Below, piece by piece: positions 13,946 to 23,175 of a stretch of DNA of 26,236 bases (position 1 is the first letter of the stretch; the number at the start of each line of letters is the position of its first letter). The stretch is taken from contig CAZNAO010000009.1 in the NCBI GenBank assembly GCA_964571295.1, positions 1 to 26,236 of the forward strand. The letters run 5' to 3'. The position numbers were made by a program, and so were the translations under genes. The DNA comes from UBA922 sp964571295 (GTDB taxonomy: Bacteria > Patescibacteriota > Patescibacteriia > Magasanikbacterales > UBA922). The notes beneath the pieces are model-generated. The model worked only from the letters and a program-made list of their open reading frames with translations, had not been told where the DNA came from and made no database searches.

Positions 13946-15475
13946 CTATTTCTTTTCTAATCTTGGAAACACTGGCTCACCTTTCTTTGTTTGCTGTCCC
14001 GTTTCGAGATTTCCCCACTTTGAAATTTCAGATAATACGAATTCTTTTGAATTCACTCCCAGTGAAACCAAAATCTTTTCAGCTGATGATGGAATGAGAG
14101 GAAGAAGTGCTACACCAAGATGGAATAACCCTTCGGAAATCTGATACAAGTGTCCGGTAATATCTTCTCCTGCTTTTGCTTTTTCCCATGGTTTATAGGT
14201 AGAAATTTCCGTATCAATGCCGGTAACTAATTTATTGATCTGCTGTGACACTTCATCAAATGAGTAACTTTCAAATAGTTCAAAATACTTTTTCCAGAAA
14301 CTTTTCACGTCAAAAATATCTTCAGAATTTCTCTCCGGAACTTTTCCTCCGGTGTATTTTTCGAGCATGGTTAAAATACGGTGAGTAAGATTTCCCACTC
14401 CGTTTGCAAGGTGTGCCGTATAAAACTCCTCAAATCGCGCATACGAAAAATCGCCGTCCTGTGCTGCAGGAATCGCGCCAAGCAGGTAATATCGGGTCGC
14501 ATCAATGCCGTATTTTTCCGCAACATCACCCGGATCCACCACATTGCCGAGTGACTTACTGATTTTTTCTCCTTCGACCGTCACATAGCCGTGGATAAAA
14601 ATTTCGGTTGGCAGTGGAACTCCGGCTGAAATAAGAAATGCAGGCCAGTACAATACATGGAATTTACCGATTCCTTTTCCGATTACATGCGCTACCTGCC
14701 GCTCTCTTCCCTGTTCCCAATAGGTCTGGTATTCCTTTTTTTCCTCACCAAATCCAAGCGCAGTAATATAATTTGATAACGCATCGACCCATACATACAT
14801 AATCTGTGATTCGTCGCCCGGCACGGGCACTCCCCAGCCATGCGCACGCTCACGCGAGCGTGAAATACTGAAATCTTCAAGCCCACGGTCGATGAACGAG
14901 AGCCATTCGTTTTTACGTGCTTCCGGATAGATTTTGATGATGTTCTTCTCAACCAATTCACGAAGCTGTGTGGAATAATTGCCAAGTCTGAAAAAATAGT
15001 TTTCTTCTTCGACAACGTCGCACGGTTTTTTGTGTTCAGGACAAATAATCCCGTCAATCAACTCATCTTCAGTATAAAACGCTTCACACCCGACGCAATA
15101 CAATCCTTTATATGTTTTCTTGTACACATCTTCCGGCTTGAATTTTTTCCAGAGTTTTTGCGCGCCGTCAAAATGACGTTTTTCGGTCGTGCGGATAAAA
15201 TCGTCATACGAAATATCCAGCAGTTCTCTGAATTTCTGAAAATGTTCCGCATGTTCCTTCACAAATTTCTCGGTAGATTCCCCTGCCTTCTCTGCAGCCT
15301 GAACATTCTTGAGGGAATTCTCATCGGTTCCGGTCAAAAAAAATACGTCTTTTCCTTGCAGCCGTTCAAACCGGGCTTTCGCATCTGTCTGCACATACTC
15401 CAAAGCATGTCCAATATGCGGTTTGCCATTAACGTACGGAATTGCGGTTGAAATGTAGAATGGTTTTTTGTTCAT
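13946..15475 (-). CDS. metG: Methionyl-tRNA synthetase
   Basis: 509 residues, class I aminoacyl-tRNA synthetase that charges tRNA-Met. HIGH lies at residues 20-23 and the KMSKS-equivalent KISKS at 304-308. The zinc-binding insertion has CVGC followed by CPEHKKPC. The anticodon-binding helical domain follows, with the PWEKAKAG motif. The C-terminal EMAP/tRNA-binding domain present in longer versions is absent, as in many short bacterial forms. The gene lies 6 bases downstream of rsmI. Confidence 0.97.
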   Translation of the reverse strand: MNKKPFYISTAIPYVNGKPHIGHALEYVQTDAKARFERLQGKDVFFLTGTDENSLKNVQAAEKAGESTEKFVKEHAEHFQKFRELLDISYDDFIRTTEKRHFDGAQKLWKKFKPEDVYKKTYKGLYCVGCEAFYTEDELIDGIICPEHKKPCDVVEEENYFFRLGNYSTQLRELVEKNIIKIYPEARKNEWLSFIDRGLEDFSISRSRERAHGWGVPVPGDESQIMYVWVDALSNYITALGFGEEKKEYQTYWEQGRERQVAHVIGKGIGKFHVLYWPAFLISAGVPLPTEIFIHGYVTVEGEKISKSLGNVVDPGDVAEKYGIDATRYYLLGAIPAAQDGDFSYARFEEFYTAHLANGVGNLTHRILTMLEKYTGGKVPERNSEDIFDVKSFWKKYFELFESYSFDEVSQQINKLVTGIDTEISTYKPWEKAKAGEDITGHLYQISEGLFHLGVALLPLIPSSAEKILVSLGVNSKEFVLSEISKWGNLETGQQTKKGEPVFPRLEKK

Positions 15476-15481
15476 ATATTA

Positions 15482-16162
15482 TTATCTTTTCCCTCTTATG
15501 ACTATCACAAACTCCCCTTTTTCCGAAATGCTCATGGTTTTGACTTGTCCAATCGTTCCAGCATACGTTGTTTCAAATTTTTTGGTAAGCTCGCGACAGA
15601 TAACCACGTGTCTTTCTGATTCAAGTACTCCACTCAGTTCATCTATACATTTCCTGATTCGATGATTCGACTCGTAAAACACAGCTGTATATTCTGAATG
15701 TGCAACTTCCTCAAAAAAACTCTTTCTGCCTTTCTTGTGCGGGGGAAAACCGAGAAAGAGAAATTTATCGGTCGGAAATCCTGAAATCGAAAGAGCGGAA
15801 ATAACTGCGCTCGGTCCCGGAATCGGGATGATTTGGCATTCAGGCAAATCTTCACGGACTTTTGAAACAAGCATATTCCCTGGATCACTGATTCCTGGGG
15901 TTCCCGCATCGGATACACATGCAAGTGTCTTTCCTATTCTCAAGAGTTCTATAATCTCGTTAATTACCGCTTCAGCAGAATGATGATGGTAGCTTTTGGT
16001 TTCTTTTTTGAGATTGTAGCGGGTAAGCAAATTCGCAGTAACTCGTGTATCTTCGCAAAGAATAAGATCGGCCGAGCCAAGAATTTCCAGCGCACGTGCA
16101 GAAATATCTGATAAATTACCGATCGGGGTAGCTACAATGTAGAGAGTTCCGCTTGTTTCCAT
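15482..16162 (-). CDS. rsmI: 16S rRNA (cytidine1402-2'-O)-methyltransferase, RsmI
   Basis: 226 residues from ATG at 16162. It has the SAM-dependent tetrapyrrole-methylase-like fold with family motifs TLYIVATPIGNLSD, ILCEDTR, SDAGTPGISDPG, IPIPGPSAVISAL, GFPTDKFLFLGFPPHKKGR, FYESNHRI and CRELTKKFE. It methylates C1402 in the ribosomal P-site. It is shorter than the ~286-residue E. coli protein because the C-terminal helical domain is missing. The frame is open further upstream, but the family starts at TLYIVATP. ATG 16162 has T at -1, whereas ATG 16174 has G. It is the first gene of the operon and is divergent from the gene at 16273. Confidence 0.95.
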   Translation of the reverse strand: METSGTLYIVATPIGNLSDISARALEILGSADLILCEDTRVTANLLTRYNLKKETKSYHHHSAEAVINEIIELLRIGKTLACVSDAGTPGISDPGNMLVSKVREDLPECQIIPIPGPSAVISALSISGFPTDKFLFLGFPPHKKGRKSFFEEVAHSEYTAVFYESNHRIRKCIDELSGVLESERHVVICRELTKKFETTYAGTIGQVKTMSISEKGEFVIVIRGKR

Positions 16163-16218
16163 AGATACGCCCATCCTAACATAAAAATGGCTTAAAGTAA
16201 ATAAATCCCACCTTCGGG

Positions 16219-16247
16219 TTAACCATTCGATAAACCTATGATATAAT
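16219..16247 (+). promoter_or_regulatory. Promoter of the cell-wall gene at 16273
   Basis: TTAACC (16219-16224), a 17-base spacer and TATAAT (16242-16247), with an upstream TGA making it an extended -10. The -10 covers the in-frame ATG at 16246, which rules that codon out as a start. The -35 coincides with the palindrome GGTTAACC (16217-16224). Confidence 0.65.
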
Positions 16248-16272
16248 GAAAAAACTAACATATTTTCCCCGT

Positions 16273-18552
16273 ATGAAATTCACAAAAATTATTCTTTTTT
16301 GGTTCTTACTCCTGACACTTGCCACTCCCCAGAGTCTGCTGGCAGCCACATTCGATCCAAATTTCCTTATCTCGGACGAGGAAATGCAGAATTGGCAAAG
16401 TATGAACCGCGCAGACATTCAATCATTTCTGGTAGAAAAAGGAGGTTTCATCGCGACCTACAGTGCCGCAGATAAAAACGGTATCGACCGTCCAGCGTCC
16501 GAAATTATCTACCGAGCCGCAGTAGATAATAAAATCAATCCCAAATATGTTCTGGTAAAGCTACAAAAAGAACAAAGTCTTATAACTGATACCGACCCGA
16601 CCCAAAAACAACTGGATTGGGCAACTGGTTATGGTGTTTGTGATAGTTGCTCTATGAGCGACCCTACTATCCAGAAACACAAAGGGTTTGGTATACAGGT
16701 CGACAGTGCGGCCGCAATCATCCGATGGTACTATGACAATGTACAAAACCAAGCATGGATCAAACGACCACTATCCTCATACCTGATTGATGACACTCAG
16801 GTTACTCCGGCAAACCTGGCGACTGCATTTCTCTATACCTACACCCCACATATCCAGGGAAATCAAAATTTCTGGAAATTGTGGCAGGATTGGTTTGACC
16901 AAGTGTATCCAGATGGGTCATTGATCAAAACTGCAGACAGCCCAGATGTATACCTCATCCAAAACGGTGAAAAACGAAAATTCAAAAGCGCAACCGCTCT
17001 GACCACGCGTTTTGATCCTAAATTAATCTTGAAAGTGCCTACAAGCGAACTCGCACGATATGCTGACGGAAAAGATATTGCACTCCCTAATTACGCAATC
17101 GTATTTGATGGAACAAGATACTACCTCCTGGATTATGATTTCAAACGCCCATTTGAAAGCAGGGATGTCCTCCGCCAGCTTGGCTTCAATCCAGATGAAA
17201 TTATTGACGTAACTCCAGACGAAATAGCTGGATATGAACTCGGTAAAACGATCTCTGGAAACAATCATGCCCCGCTCGGAAGAATTATCCAGACAACCGA
17301 ATCAAAAAACATGTATTTTGTTGAAGACGGAGTAATGCATCCAATTTTTGATCCAGCGATCGCTCAAGTGAATTTCCCACATCTTGCTGTGGAAAAAATG
17401 TCCGCAAGCCAATTAGCATCACTCAATCTTGCATTTGGAAATACGATACTCCTCAAAGATGGAACATTATTCGGAATAAAAGGATATAATGAAATTTATG
17501 TCATAGAGAATGGTAAAAAACGACATATTGCAAGCGAAGCAGTGTTCAACGGACTAGGATACAATTTTAAAAATATTGTATGGATCAGCGAATACGTAGG
17601 CATGGCTCATGAGACCGGAGAGCCAATCTATCTCCGAAATGCAGCTGCTACCGCAGTACAGACAAGTTCAGTAACTCCCCCAGAACAAAAACCTGCAGTA
17701 CCAACAACTCCGACAGCAACTACGCAGAAAAGTCCGGTTGACCTTATGGTTCGCACCCCGACCAGTCAGGTATCATTTATCGGATCTCGATTCGAGACAC
17801 CAATTGAAGCATATGTCGTAGCCGAATATGATACAGGTACGGTTCTGGCTGGAAAAAATGCAAACGCGGTACGACCGCTCGCGTCACTGTCGAAACTCAT
17901 GACAGCGAAACTTGCAGTTGATAACAGTCTGCCAATGCAAGAATCAACCACGTACCAAGCCGCGCTACATAAATCTGCATACCATACTTACAAAATTTCC
18001 GAAGGTGACGTGGTGGTAAACAAAGATATACTGTATTCCACACTCGTATCATCAAACAACACGGCAGCGGTCATGCTTGCGCGAACACTTGGTTATTCGA
18101 TGAACGACTTCGCATCACTCATGAATGCAGAAGCAAAAAAACTTGGACTAGAAAGCATGTCATTTGCAGAATCCTACGGTTACAGCCTCAAAAACCAAGG
18201 TTCTGCCGCAGATGTAGCGACCCTATTTCGCGAAGTTTTGAAAAATGATACGATAGCCTCAGCACTAGGGACTACCAGTTATACTTATTCCGAAGTATCA
18301 AGTACTGACGACACGATCAGGCACACGGAAGTAAACAGTAATAAGCTCGTACGTCGCACACTTCCCTACCGTATCCTAGCAAGTAAAACCGGTTTTCTAC
18401 ACGAATCCGGAAGTTGCCTAGTCATGCTAGTAGAGCGGGCAAGTGATCATAAAAAATTTATTCTCGTCACCATGGGCAATCCTGATTTCGGATCCGAGTC
18501 GCGATTCGATGAACCATCAAGGCTTGCGTCATGGGCGTTATCAAATTTCTAA
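16273..18552 (+). CDS. Secreted D,D-carboxypeptidase (S11) fused to a muramidase-like domain and repeats
   Basis: 759 residues. A signal peptide (KIILFWFLLLTLATPQSLLAA) ends near residue 26. Residues ~27-215 contain VLVKLQKEQSLI and ATGYGVCDSCS, as in uncharacterised actinobacterial domains that look like lytic transglycosylase/muramidase; this likeness is from memory. Residues ~220-470 hold several copies of a ~60-residue repeat built on VYLIQNGEKRKF, MYFVEDGVMHPI and IYVIENGKKRHI. After a Pro/Thr linker, the C-terminal ~260 residues form an S11 penicillin-binding domain with S538-L-S-K541, S594-N-N and K705-T-G. It should trim D-Ala from peptidoglycan outside the membrane. The start at 16273 is set by the promoter at 16219-16247 and has T at -1. 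Confidence 0.88.
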   Translation: MKFTKIILFWFLLLTLATPQSLLAATFDPNFLISDEEMQNWQSMNRADIQSFLVEKGGFIATYSAADKNGIDRPASEIIYRAAVDNKINPKYVLVKLQKEQSLITDTDPTQKQLDWATGYGVCDSCSMSDPTIQKHKGFGIQVDSAAAIIRWYYDNVQNQAWIKRPLSSYLIDDTQVTPANLATAFLYTYTPHIQGNQNFWKLWQDWFDQVYPDGSLIKTADSPDVYLIQNGEKRKFKSATALTTRFDPKLILKVPTSELARYADGKDIALPNYAIVFDGTRYYLLDYDFKRPFESRDVLRQLGFNPDEIIDVTPDEIAGYELGKTISGNNHAPLGRIIQTTESKNMYFVEDGVMHPIFDPAIAQVNFPHLAVEKMSASQLASLNLAFGNTILLKDGTLFGIKGYNEIYVIENGKKRHIASEAVFNGLGYNFKNIVWISEYVGMAHETGEPIYLRNAAATAVQTSSVTPPEQKPAVPTTPTATTQKSPVDLMVRTPTSQVSFIGSRFETPIEAYVVAEYDTGTVLAGKNANAVRPLASLSKLMTAKLAVDNSLPMQESTTYQAALHKSAYHTYKISEGDVVVNKDILYSTLVSSNNTAAVMLARTLGYSMNDFASLMNAEAKKLGLESMSFAESYGYSLKNQGSAADVATLFREVLKNDTIASALGTTSYTYSEVSSTDDTIRHTEVNSNKLVRRTLPYRILASKTGFLHESGSCLVMLVERASDHKKFILVTMGNPDFGSESRFDEPSRLASWALSNF

Positions 18553-18562
18553 TCCTACGCAT

Positions 18563-19357
18563 ATGCCTCTCGTGTTTGCCGGAATTACCCCTCACTCCCC
18601 CGTCCTTGTCCCCGGAGTAGGAAATGGTTCAGATGAAAAAGCGGTAAAAACCACAGAGGCGCTCTCCATCCTGGAAGAAAATCTCTACGTGGCAAAACCG
18701 CATGTGATTATCGTCATCACTCCTCATGCACAAGCACATGCAGACACATTTGTAGTCAATGCAAATACTAAGTTTACCGCATCATTTGAAGAATTCGGTA
18801 ACCATTCACTCAAAAATACCTACAACGGTTCACCAGATTTTGCAGCCAAACTTTCACACGCAGCAAGCAAGGAAAAAATCTCACTGAAATTGATAAGTGA
18901 AGAAAAACTTGACCATGGATCTTCAGTTCCTTTGTATTATCTCGTATCACACATGCCGCAAATCAAGGTATTACCGATCAGCCCCTCTGAGCTTCCCCCG
19001 ACTACACACCTAGCATTTGGTAACTTGATTAAAGAAGCGTGCATGGAATCAGATAAACGAGTTGCAATTATTGCTTCAGCAAACCTTTCCCACGGTCTTA
19101 CCACTGATTCTCCAGCAGGTTTTAGGGAAGAAGGAAAAAAATTCGACCAATCAATAATTGAACTCCTGCAATCCCACAATACGACAGGCATCGCAACACT
19201 TCCTCACGAACTTGTAGAGAATGCCGCAGAAACCGGCTACACGTCGCTTCTGATATTGCTCGGTGCACTCAAAAACGTCAATTATGAATTCAAAAATCTT
19301 GCATATGAACATCCATTTGGCGTAGGATACCTGACGGCAGAATTTATTTTTTCATAA
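18563..19357 (+). CDS. LigB-domain protein (class III extradiol dioxygenase-like, AmmeMemoRadiSam type)
   Basis: 264 residues. Putative metal-ligand histidines are seen in ITPHSP (H11), ITPHAQAH (H55, H59), LDHGSSVPLYYL (H118) and ASANLSHGL (H177). The pattern resembles the LigB half of AmmeMemoRadiSam system protein A more than true aromatic ring-cleavage enzymes. The AMMECR1 half is absent, and neither the Memo nor the radical-SAM partner is in the window. The reaction is unknown. ATG 18563 is chosen because the frame upstream overlaps the end of the carboxypeptidase gene, the domain begins directly at MPLVFAGITPH, and T stands at -1. It follows that gene by 10 bases. Confidence 0.8.
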   Translation: MPLVFAGITPHSPVLVPGVGNGSDEKAVKTTEALSILEENLYVAKPHVIIVITPHAQAHADTFVVNANTKFTASFEEFGNHSLKNTYNGSPDFAAKLSHAASKEKISLKLISEEKLDHGSSVPLYYLVSHMPQIKVLPISPSELPPTTHLAFGNLIKEACMESDKRVAIIASANLSHGLTTDSPAGFREEGKKFDQSIIELLQSHNTTGIATLPHELVENAAETGYTSLLILLGALKNVNYEFKNLAYEHPFGVGYLTAEFIFS

Positions 19358-19364
19358 GTTACGT

Positions 19365-21284
19365 GTGATTGTACGAATTGTTCCGGTCAAGCGAACTCCT
19401 CGCGCTGTCTCGGTTTTTGACTATCTAGTCCCAAGTTCTCTTGAATCCAAGGTTCGCAAAGGACAGCTCGCCGTAATTGAACTTCGGAAAACCAAAGAAT
19501 TCGGAGTGATTGTCGAAATTCTTCATGAACACAATCCTGAATTTGCATACAAAGAATTGGATGCGCTCGTACATGATATTCCCCTGGTCCCAGAGACAAC
19601 TCAGCAATTTCTACAGCTTCTTTCCTCTATATACGCAACCAGTCTTGCCACGGTCTACAAAACAGCCCTTCTTCCGCTCCAGAAACGAAAATTAAAAACG
19701 ATCACGCTCAACCCGTTGCCCGAAAATACAACTGAGACTGGTTTTTCCGAGTCATATGAATTGTATACAACAGCGACTGAACATGAACGGATAATTTCAT
19801 CAAGTGACATCTCAGGTACCACACTAATTTTAGTACCCGAAATCTCACTACTTGAGTCAACAAAAAAAATAATAGAACGTGCGTATACGGGTACGATAGT
19901 AGTTTGGCATTCTGATCTGAGCGATAAGGAAAAATTTACACAGTGGCTTACAGTACGGAATGCTACCGATTCCCCGCTCGTAGTCATTGGCACCAGAAGC
20001 GCACTGACCCTGCCCTTCACGAATATAAAAAAAATTATTCTCGACCGTGAACAAGATGGACAGTACAAAAGTTATGACCAGCAGCCGAAATTCCACGCCC
20101 GGGATATGGCTTGCGAACTCGCACGTATAAACGGATCTAGAATTACCTACACAAGTTTCTCTCCCAGTTTCGGAATGTACTATCATATCGCCAAAAAAAA
20201 CGTGCCATGCATGGTCGACAATCAGCCTTATACATCCGGCTTATTGTTTAATCCCTCTACAATTGAATCGTCCATAAGCTTGATCGAACATATTCCACAG
20301 CCAGGTGATAAGCGTATATGCTCGATCACTACTGAAGAACATATTGTACATGTTGCAAAAGAAAATAGGAGAGACATCGTAATTTTGGTACAACGCAAAG
20401 GATTTGCAACATTAATTGTATGTAAAGATTGTGGACACATCGAGACTTCGCGTGAAACAGGCTTGCCGATGGTATTTTATCGCGAACGTAATATCATGGA
20501 GGCAGCCTACACACATGAAGAACGCCCTCTTCCCCGTGTATGTACTGCATGCGGCTCAACTCTCGTATTACTTCAAGGTATTGGAGATGAAAAAGTTGCT
20601 GAACATATTACACGTTTGTTTGTACATGCAGGGATCAAAATGCCGGTCATAATCGTTGATGACGAGACACCATCCTCCACGCTCAAAGAATTAGAAACCC
20701 TTGGTCACCCTCGAGTAATTGTAGGCACGATTAAGGCGCTATCCCATATTCGAGAGCGTCAAACAGGGCTTTTTGTCATGCTTGATCTTGATCGGTATTT
20801 GGCAGTTCCCGAATATCACGCACTTGAAAACACGATACACATAATCAACGAGGTGCGGTATAGAAAAAATCCCGACACACCATTCATAATTGAATCTACA
20901 CGAATCGATAAGCCGTTGTTTAAATTATTTTCCGAACCTGACCGTCTATACCGGACAGAACTAGGTATCCGTCAAAAATTGAACCTGCCTCCATATACCA
21001 CACTCACCAAATACACCATCGCAGGTTCAACCAAGGCTGCGAGCAAAAAAAATACCCAGATTTTCCAGGAAATCATGGCTCGACGTTTGACTGAATTCAA
21101 TATTTCAGCTAAAATGAGCCCAATTTTTGAAACTCACCCTACCTACTACCAACGACAGTACTGGCATGGTATGATAATAACTATGAAAAATAAATCATAT
21201 CGTGTACATGCGGAAAATCTACACACACGACTTCCTCTGGGTGTCGTAGTCGATTATAATCCTACCAACACCCTATCTCCGTAA
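19365..21284 (+). CDS. priA: PriA-like primosomal protein lacking recognisable ATPase motifs
   Basis: 639 residues, starting at GTG 19365 (T at -1). The N-terminal DNA-binding domain (SVFDYLVPSSL, KGQLAVIELR) and blocks such as LILVPEISLLES, VVIGTRSAL, FHARDMA and LNLPPYTTL are PriA-like. The Walker A loop (GVTGSGKT in normal PriA) has no counterpart before LILVPEIS. The DEEH box is DREQ, SATPS reads SFSPS, and the QVAGRAGR arginine motif reads NEVRYRKN. The zinc region keeps CKDC and CTAC but little between. It should still bind forked DNA and perhaps load DnaB, but probably cannot unwind it. It follows the LigB-domain gene by 7 bases. Confidence 0.88.
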   Translation: MIVRIVPVKRTPRAVSVFDYLVPSSLESKVRKGQLAVIELRKTKEFGVIVEILHEHNPEFAYKELDALVHDIPLVPETTQQFLQLLSSIYATSLATVYKTALLPLQKRKLKTITLNPLPENTTETGFSESYELYTTATEHERIISSSDISGTTLILVPEISLLESTKKIIERAYTGTIVVWHSDLSDKEKFTQWLTVRNATDSPLVVIGTRSALTLPFTNIKKIILDREQDGQYKSYDQQPKFHARDMACELARINGSRITYTSFSPSFGMYYHIAKKNVPCMVDNQPYTSGLLFNPSTIESSISLIEHIPQPGDKRICSITTEEHIVHVAKENRRDIVILVQRKGFATLIVCKDCGHIETSRETGLPMVFYRERNIMEAAYTHEERPLPRVCTACGSTLVLLQGIGDEKVAEHITRLFVHAGIKMPVIIVDDETPSSTLKELETLGHPRVIVGTIKALSHIRERQTGLFVMLDLDRYLAVPEYHALENTIHIINEVRYRKNPDTPFIIESTRIDKPLFKLFSEPDRLYRTELGIRQKLNLPPYTTLTKYTIAGSTKAASKKNTQIFQEIMARRLTEFNISAKMSPIFETHPTYYQRQYWHGMIITMKNKSYRVHAENLHTRLPLGVVVDYNPTNTLSP

Positions 21285-21287
21285 TAT

Positions 21288-21785
21288 ATGCTTACCATTA
21301 TCACCATTCCGAATACAATTCTCGAAACTCCCGCTCGTGAGCTGACTCAAGAGGAAATCATATCTCCAGAAATTCAGGCACTGATCGATGAGATGATCCC
21401 AACCATGTATCGAAGCGAAGGAATCGGGCTTGCAGCACCGCAAATCAATAAAAGTATTCAGATCTGTATCATTGGTAAAGGTGCCATTCAGCTTGATCGT
21501 AAAACGACGGTACCTCATGAAGATTTGATACTGATCAATCCAACCTGGACCAAAAACAGTACTAAAACCAATAATGATCAGGAAGGATGCCTTTCAATTC
21601 CAGGGCTCTATGGCACCGTCAAGCGGTATTCCGACATTCACGTCGAAGCGCGTGATCGATCGGGTAACAAATTCTCTTTTGATGCTAAGAATTTTTTTGC
21701 TCGAGTGATTCAGCACGAAATCGACCACTTGAACGGAATCCTGTTTACCACAAAAGCAACAGATGTCCGGGAAGTCAAAAAATAA
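21288..21785 (+). CDS. def: Peptide deformylase
   Basis: 165 residues. The three family motifs are intact: GIGLAAPQ (45-52), EGCLSIPG (99-106) with the metal-binding Cys101, and QHEIDHLNG with H143 and H147 as metal ligands and E144 as catalytic base. It removes the formyl group from the starting Met of new proteins. It begins 3 bases after the priA stop and is the last gene before a strong terminator. An insertion around residues 62-95 is slightly longer than in E. coli. Confidence 0.97.
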   Translation: MLTIITIPNTILETPARELTQEEIISPEIQALIDEMIPTMYRSEGIGLAAPQINKSIQICIIGKGAIQLDRKTTVPHEDLILINPTWTKNSTKTNNDQEGCLSIPGLYGTVKRYSDIHVEARDRSGNKFSFDAKNFFARVIQHEIDHLNGILFTTKATDVREVKK

Positions 21786-21800
21786 TAATCATGCAGAAAA

Positions 21801-21830
21801 TAAAAAATACCGAATTCGGTATTTTTTATT
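21801..21830. terminator. Bidirectional intrinsic terminator
   Basis: AAAAAATACCGAATTCGGTATTTTTT is a perfect inverted repeat with T runs on both strands. It lies between the convergent def gene (+) and CAP-domain gene (-), ending both. The remaining bases to 21864 show nothing else. Confidence 0.9.
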
Positions 21831-21864
21831 TTTAACGCAATTTGTTGCAACCAAACAGAGTCAG

Positions 21865-23124
21865 CTAGGCCACAAGCAATACCACCAAAAGCAGAATCAA
21901 AGCAAGTGTTTGTACAATAACATGAGGATGTTGTTTCCTAATTTCAATTCCGATAGACAGCACCAGTGCAATCGAAAACAGACAGATGAAAAGTATGTAG
22001 ACTGATTGGGTGAACTGAACAATACTTGAAACAAAGGGCAGTATTTTTTTTGCTTCGGTATACGTCTGTATAGGAGTCGATGAAATGATCGCAGGGTTCT
22101 GCCACGACACGGTCTCACGAATAATCTCCTCGTCAGTAGAATTAATCACAAGAGACGCGGGCAAGACGGTTTTGAACACCTCCTCTTTTGAAAGAGGGAG
22201 AATATTCGAAGCAGTGTACATAGACGGATCACTTGAATTTCTCTGAAGTTCAAAAGAGTACTCACCCACCTGCAATGATACACGTGCCACCGGTCCTGTT
22301 ATCAAAACAAAAGGCTCCACACGAATACTATCGCGATCGTACTCCTCCCAATGGACATATGAACCCAATTCATCATAATGGACAGACAAGACAGGCATAG
22401 AAGATGGGAATTCTTCGGCAGAAGAAATGTCCGACGATCGTACAGAAGTAGGCTCAGGGATAGACACAGGAAATTCCTCTATCACCTCTTCTGACACAAA
22501 AACAGTTTCGGTACTAGATACAACGGTCTCAACCAAGGCTGGTGCAATAACCTGTTTTGGAGTGCCAAAATGCTGTACAGCAAAAACAGTAGAAACATCT
22601 TTATAGATCCCTTCTGCAAGATTAACACCAATTTCAACAAAATCAGTATCAATAATATTCTGATAATGCGTAGGACTATTGACCCATGCTGCCACCACCG
22701 AATCTGCGTCCATAAAACCCATACCCAAATTCTCTCCAGCTACACGATAGGCATACCCCGCCTGACCCAAAAAATAGGCCAAATTGCGATTTTCTGGTCC
22801 GACATGACTGAAATACTGTGCCCGAACCATATCTTGCGCCTTGAGGTCAGAAGAATAGGTCAGTTTTTGATTGACTATCAAGGGAGAATGCCCTAATTGA
22901 TCACGGAGAGAATTAGTGAGAGTAATAATTTTTACCTGCTGTTCTACCAAAATTTCAGGCAGAGTAAAAACGGTTATAGGAAGAAACGCAATCGAAAAAA
23001 ACAAGATACTCTTCATGAGGACAAAAACGAACGAATAAAAAATCGCTCGCTTGGTGTGCAAAATATGGGGATGGTAATGATTATCTTCATGCGGAACAAA
23101 ATACTTACGGAACACCTGCTTCAT
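21865..23124 (-). CDS. CAP/SCP-domain membrane-anchored protein
   Basis: 419 residues from ATG 23124. A basic, His-rich N-terminal stretch (FVPHEDNHYHPHILHTKRA), common before this domain in Patescibacteria, is followed by a membrane segment near residues 30-54. The CAP domain covers roughly 60-190 and shows the expected His/Glu set: FSHVGPEN, AGENLG and THYQNI. An acidic Ser/Glu/Pro-rich linker, a beta-rich region and two C-terminal hydrophobic segments follow. CAP proteins are often secreted and can act on cell walls, lipids or hosts; no activity can be named here. A TTG 7 codons upstream is possible but less likely. The 3' end is convergent with def. Confidence 0.85.
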   Translation of the reverse strand: MKQVFRKYFVPHEDNHYHPHILHTKRAIFYSFVFVLMKSILFFSIAFLPITVFTLPEILVEQQVKIITLTNSLRDQLGHSPLIVNQKLTYSSDLKAQDMVRAQYFSHVGPENRNLAYFLGQAGYAYRVAGENLGMGFMDADSVVAAWVNSPTHYQNIIDTDFVEIGVNLAEGIYKDVSTVFAVQHFGTPKQVIAPALVETVVSSTETVFVSEEVIEEFPVSIPEPTSVRSSDISSAEEFPSSMPVLSVHYDELGSYVHWEEYDRDSIRVEPFVLITGPVARVSLQVGEYSFELQRNSSDPSMYTASNILPLSKEEVFKTVLPASLVINSTDEEIIRETVSWQNPAIISSTPIQTYTEAKKILPFVSSIVQFTQSVYILFICLFSIALVLSIGIEIRKQHPHVIVQTLALILLLVVLLVA

Positions 23125-23145
23125 AAAATACTCACAAAAACTCAA

Positions 23146-23168
23146 AATCCCTGCATAAAGCAGGGATT
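23146..23168 (-). terminator. Possible terminator between the LPXTG gene and the CAP gene
   Basis: AATCCCTG pairs with CAGGGATT around a 7-base loop. On the minus strand it is followed by TTTGAGTTTTTG, only a weak T tract, so termination is probably partial and read-through into the CAP gene is possible. Confidence 0.5.
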
Positions 23169-23175
23169 AAGCGAG

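Noticed and set aside
16163..16261. Longer N-terminus for RsmI
   Set aside because: The upstream residues have no family similarity and run into the promoter region of the divergent gene; the conserved domain begins just after ATG 16162.
16246..16272. In-frame ATG at 16246 as start of the carboxypeptidase gene
   Set aside because: It overlaps the -10 box TATAAT, would put nine extra residues before the signal peptide, and has A at -1. ATG 16273 gives a proper signal peptide.
18443..18562. Longer N-terminus of the LigB-domain protein
   Set aside because: It overlaps the 3' end of the carboxypeptidase gene in another frame and lacks family similarity.
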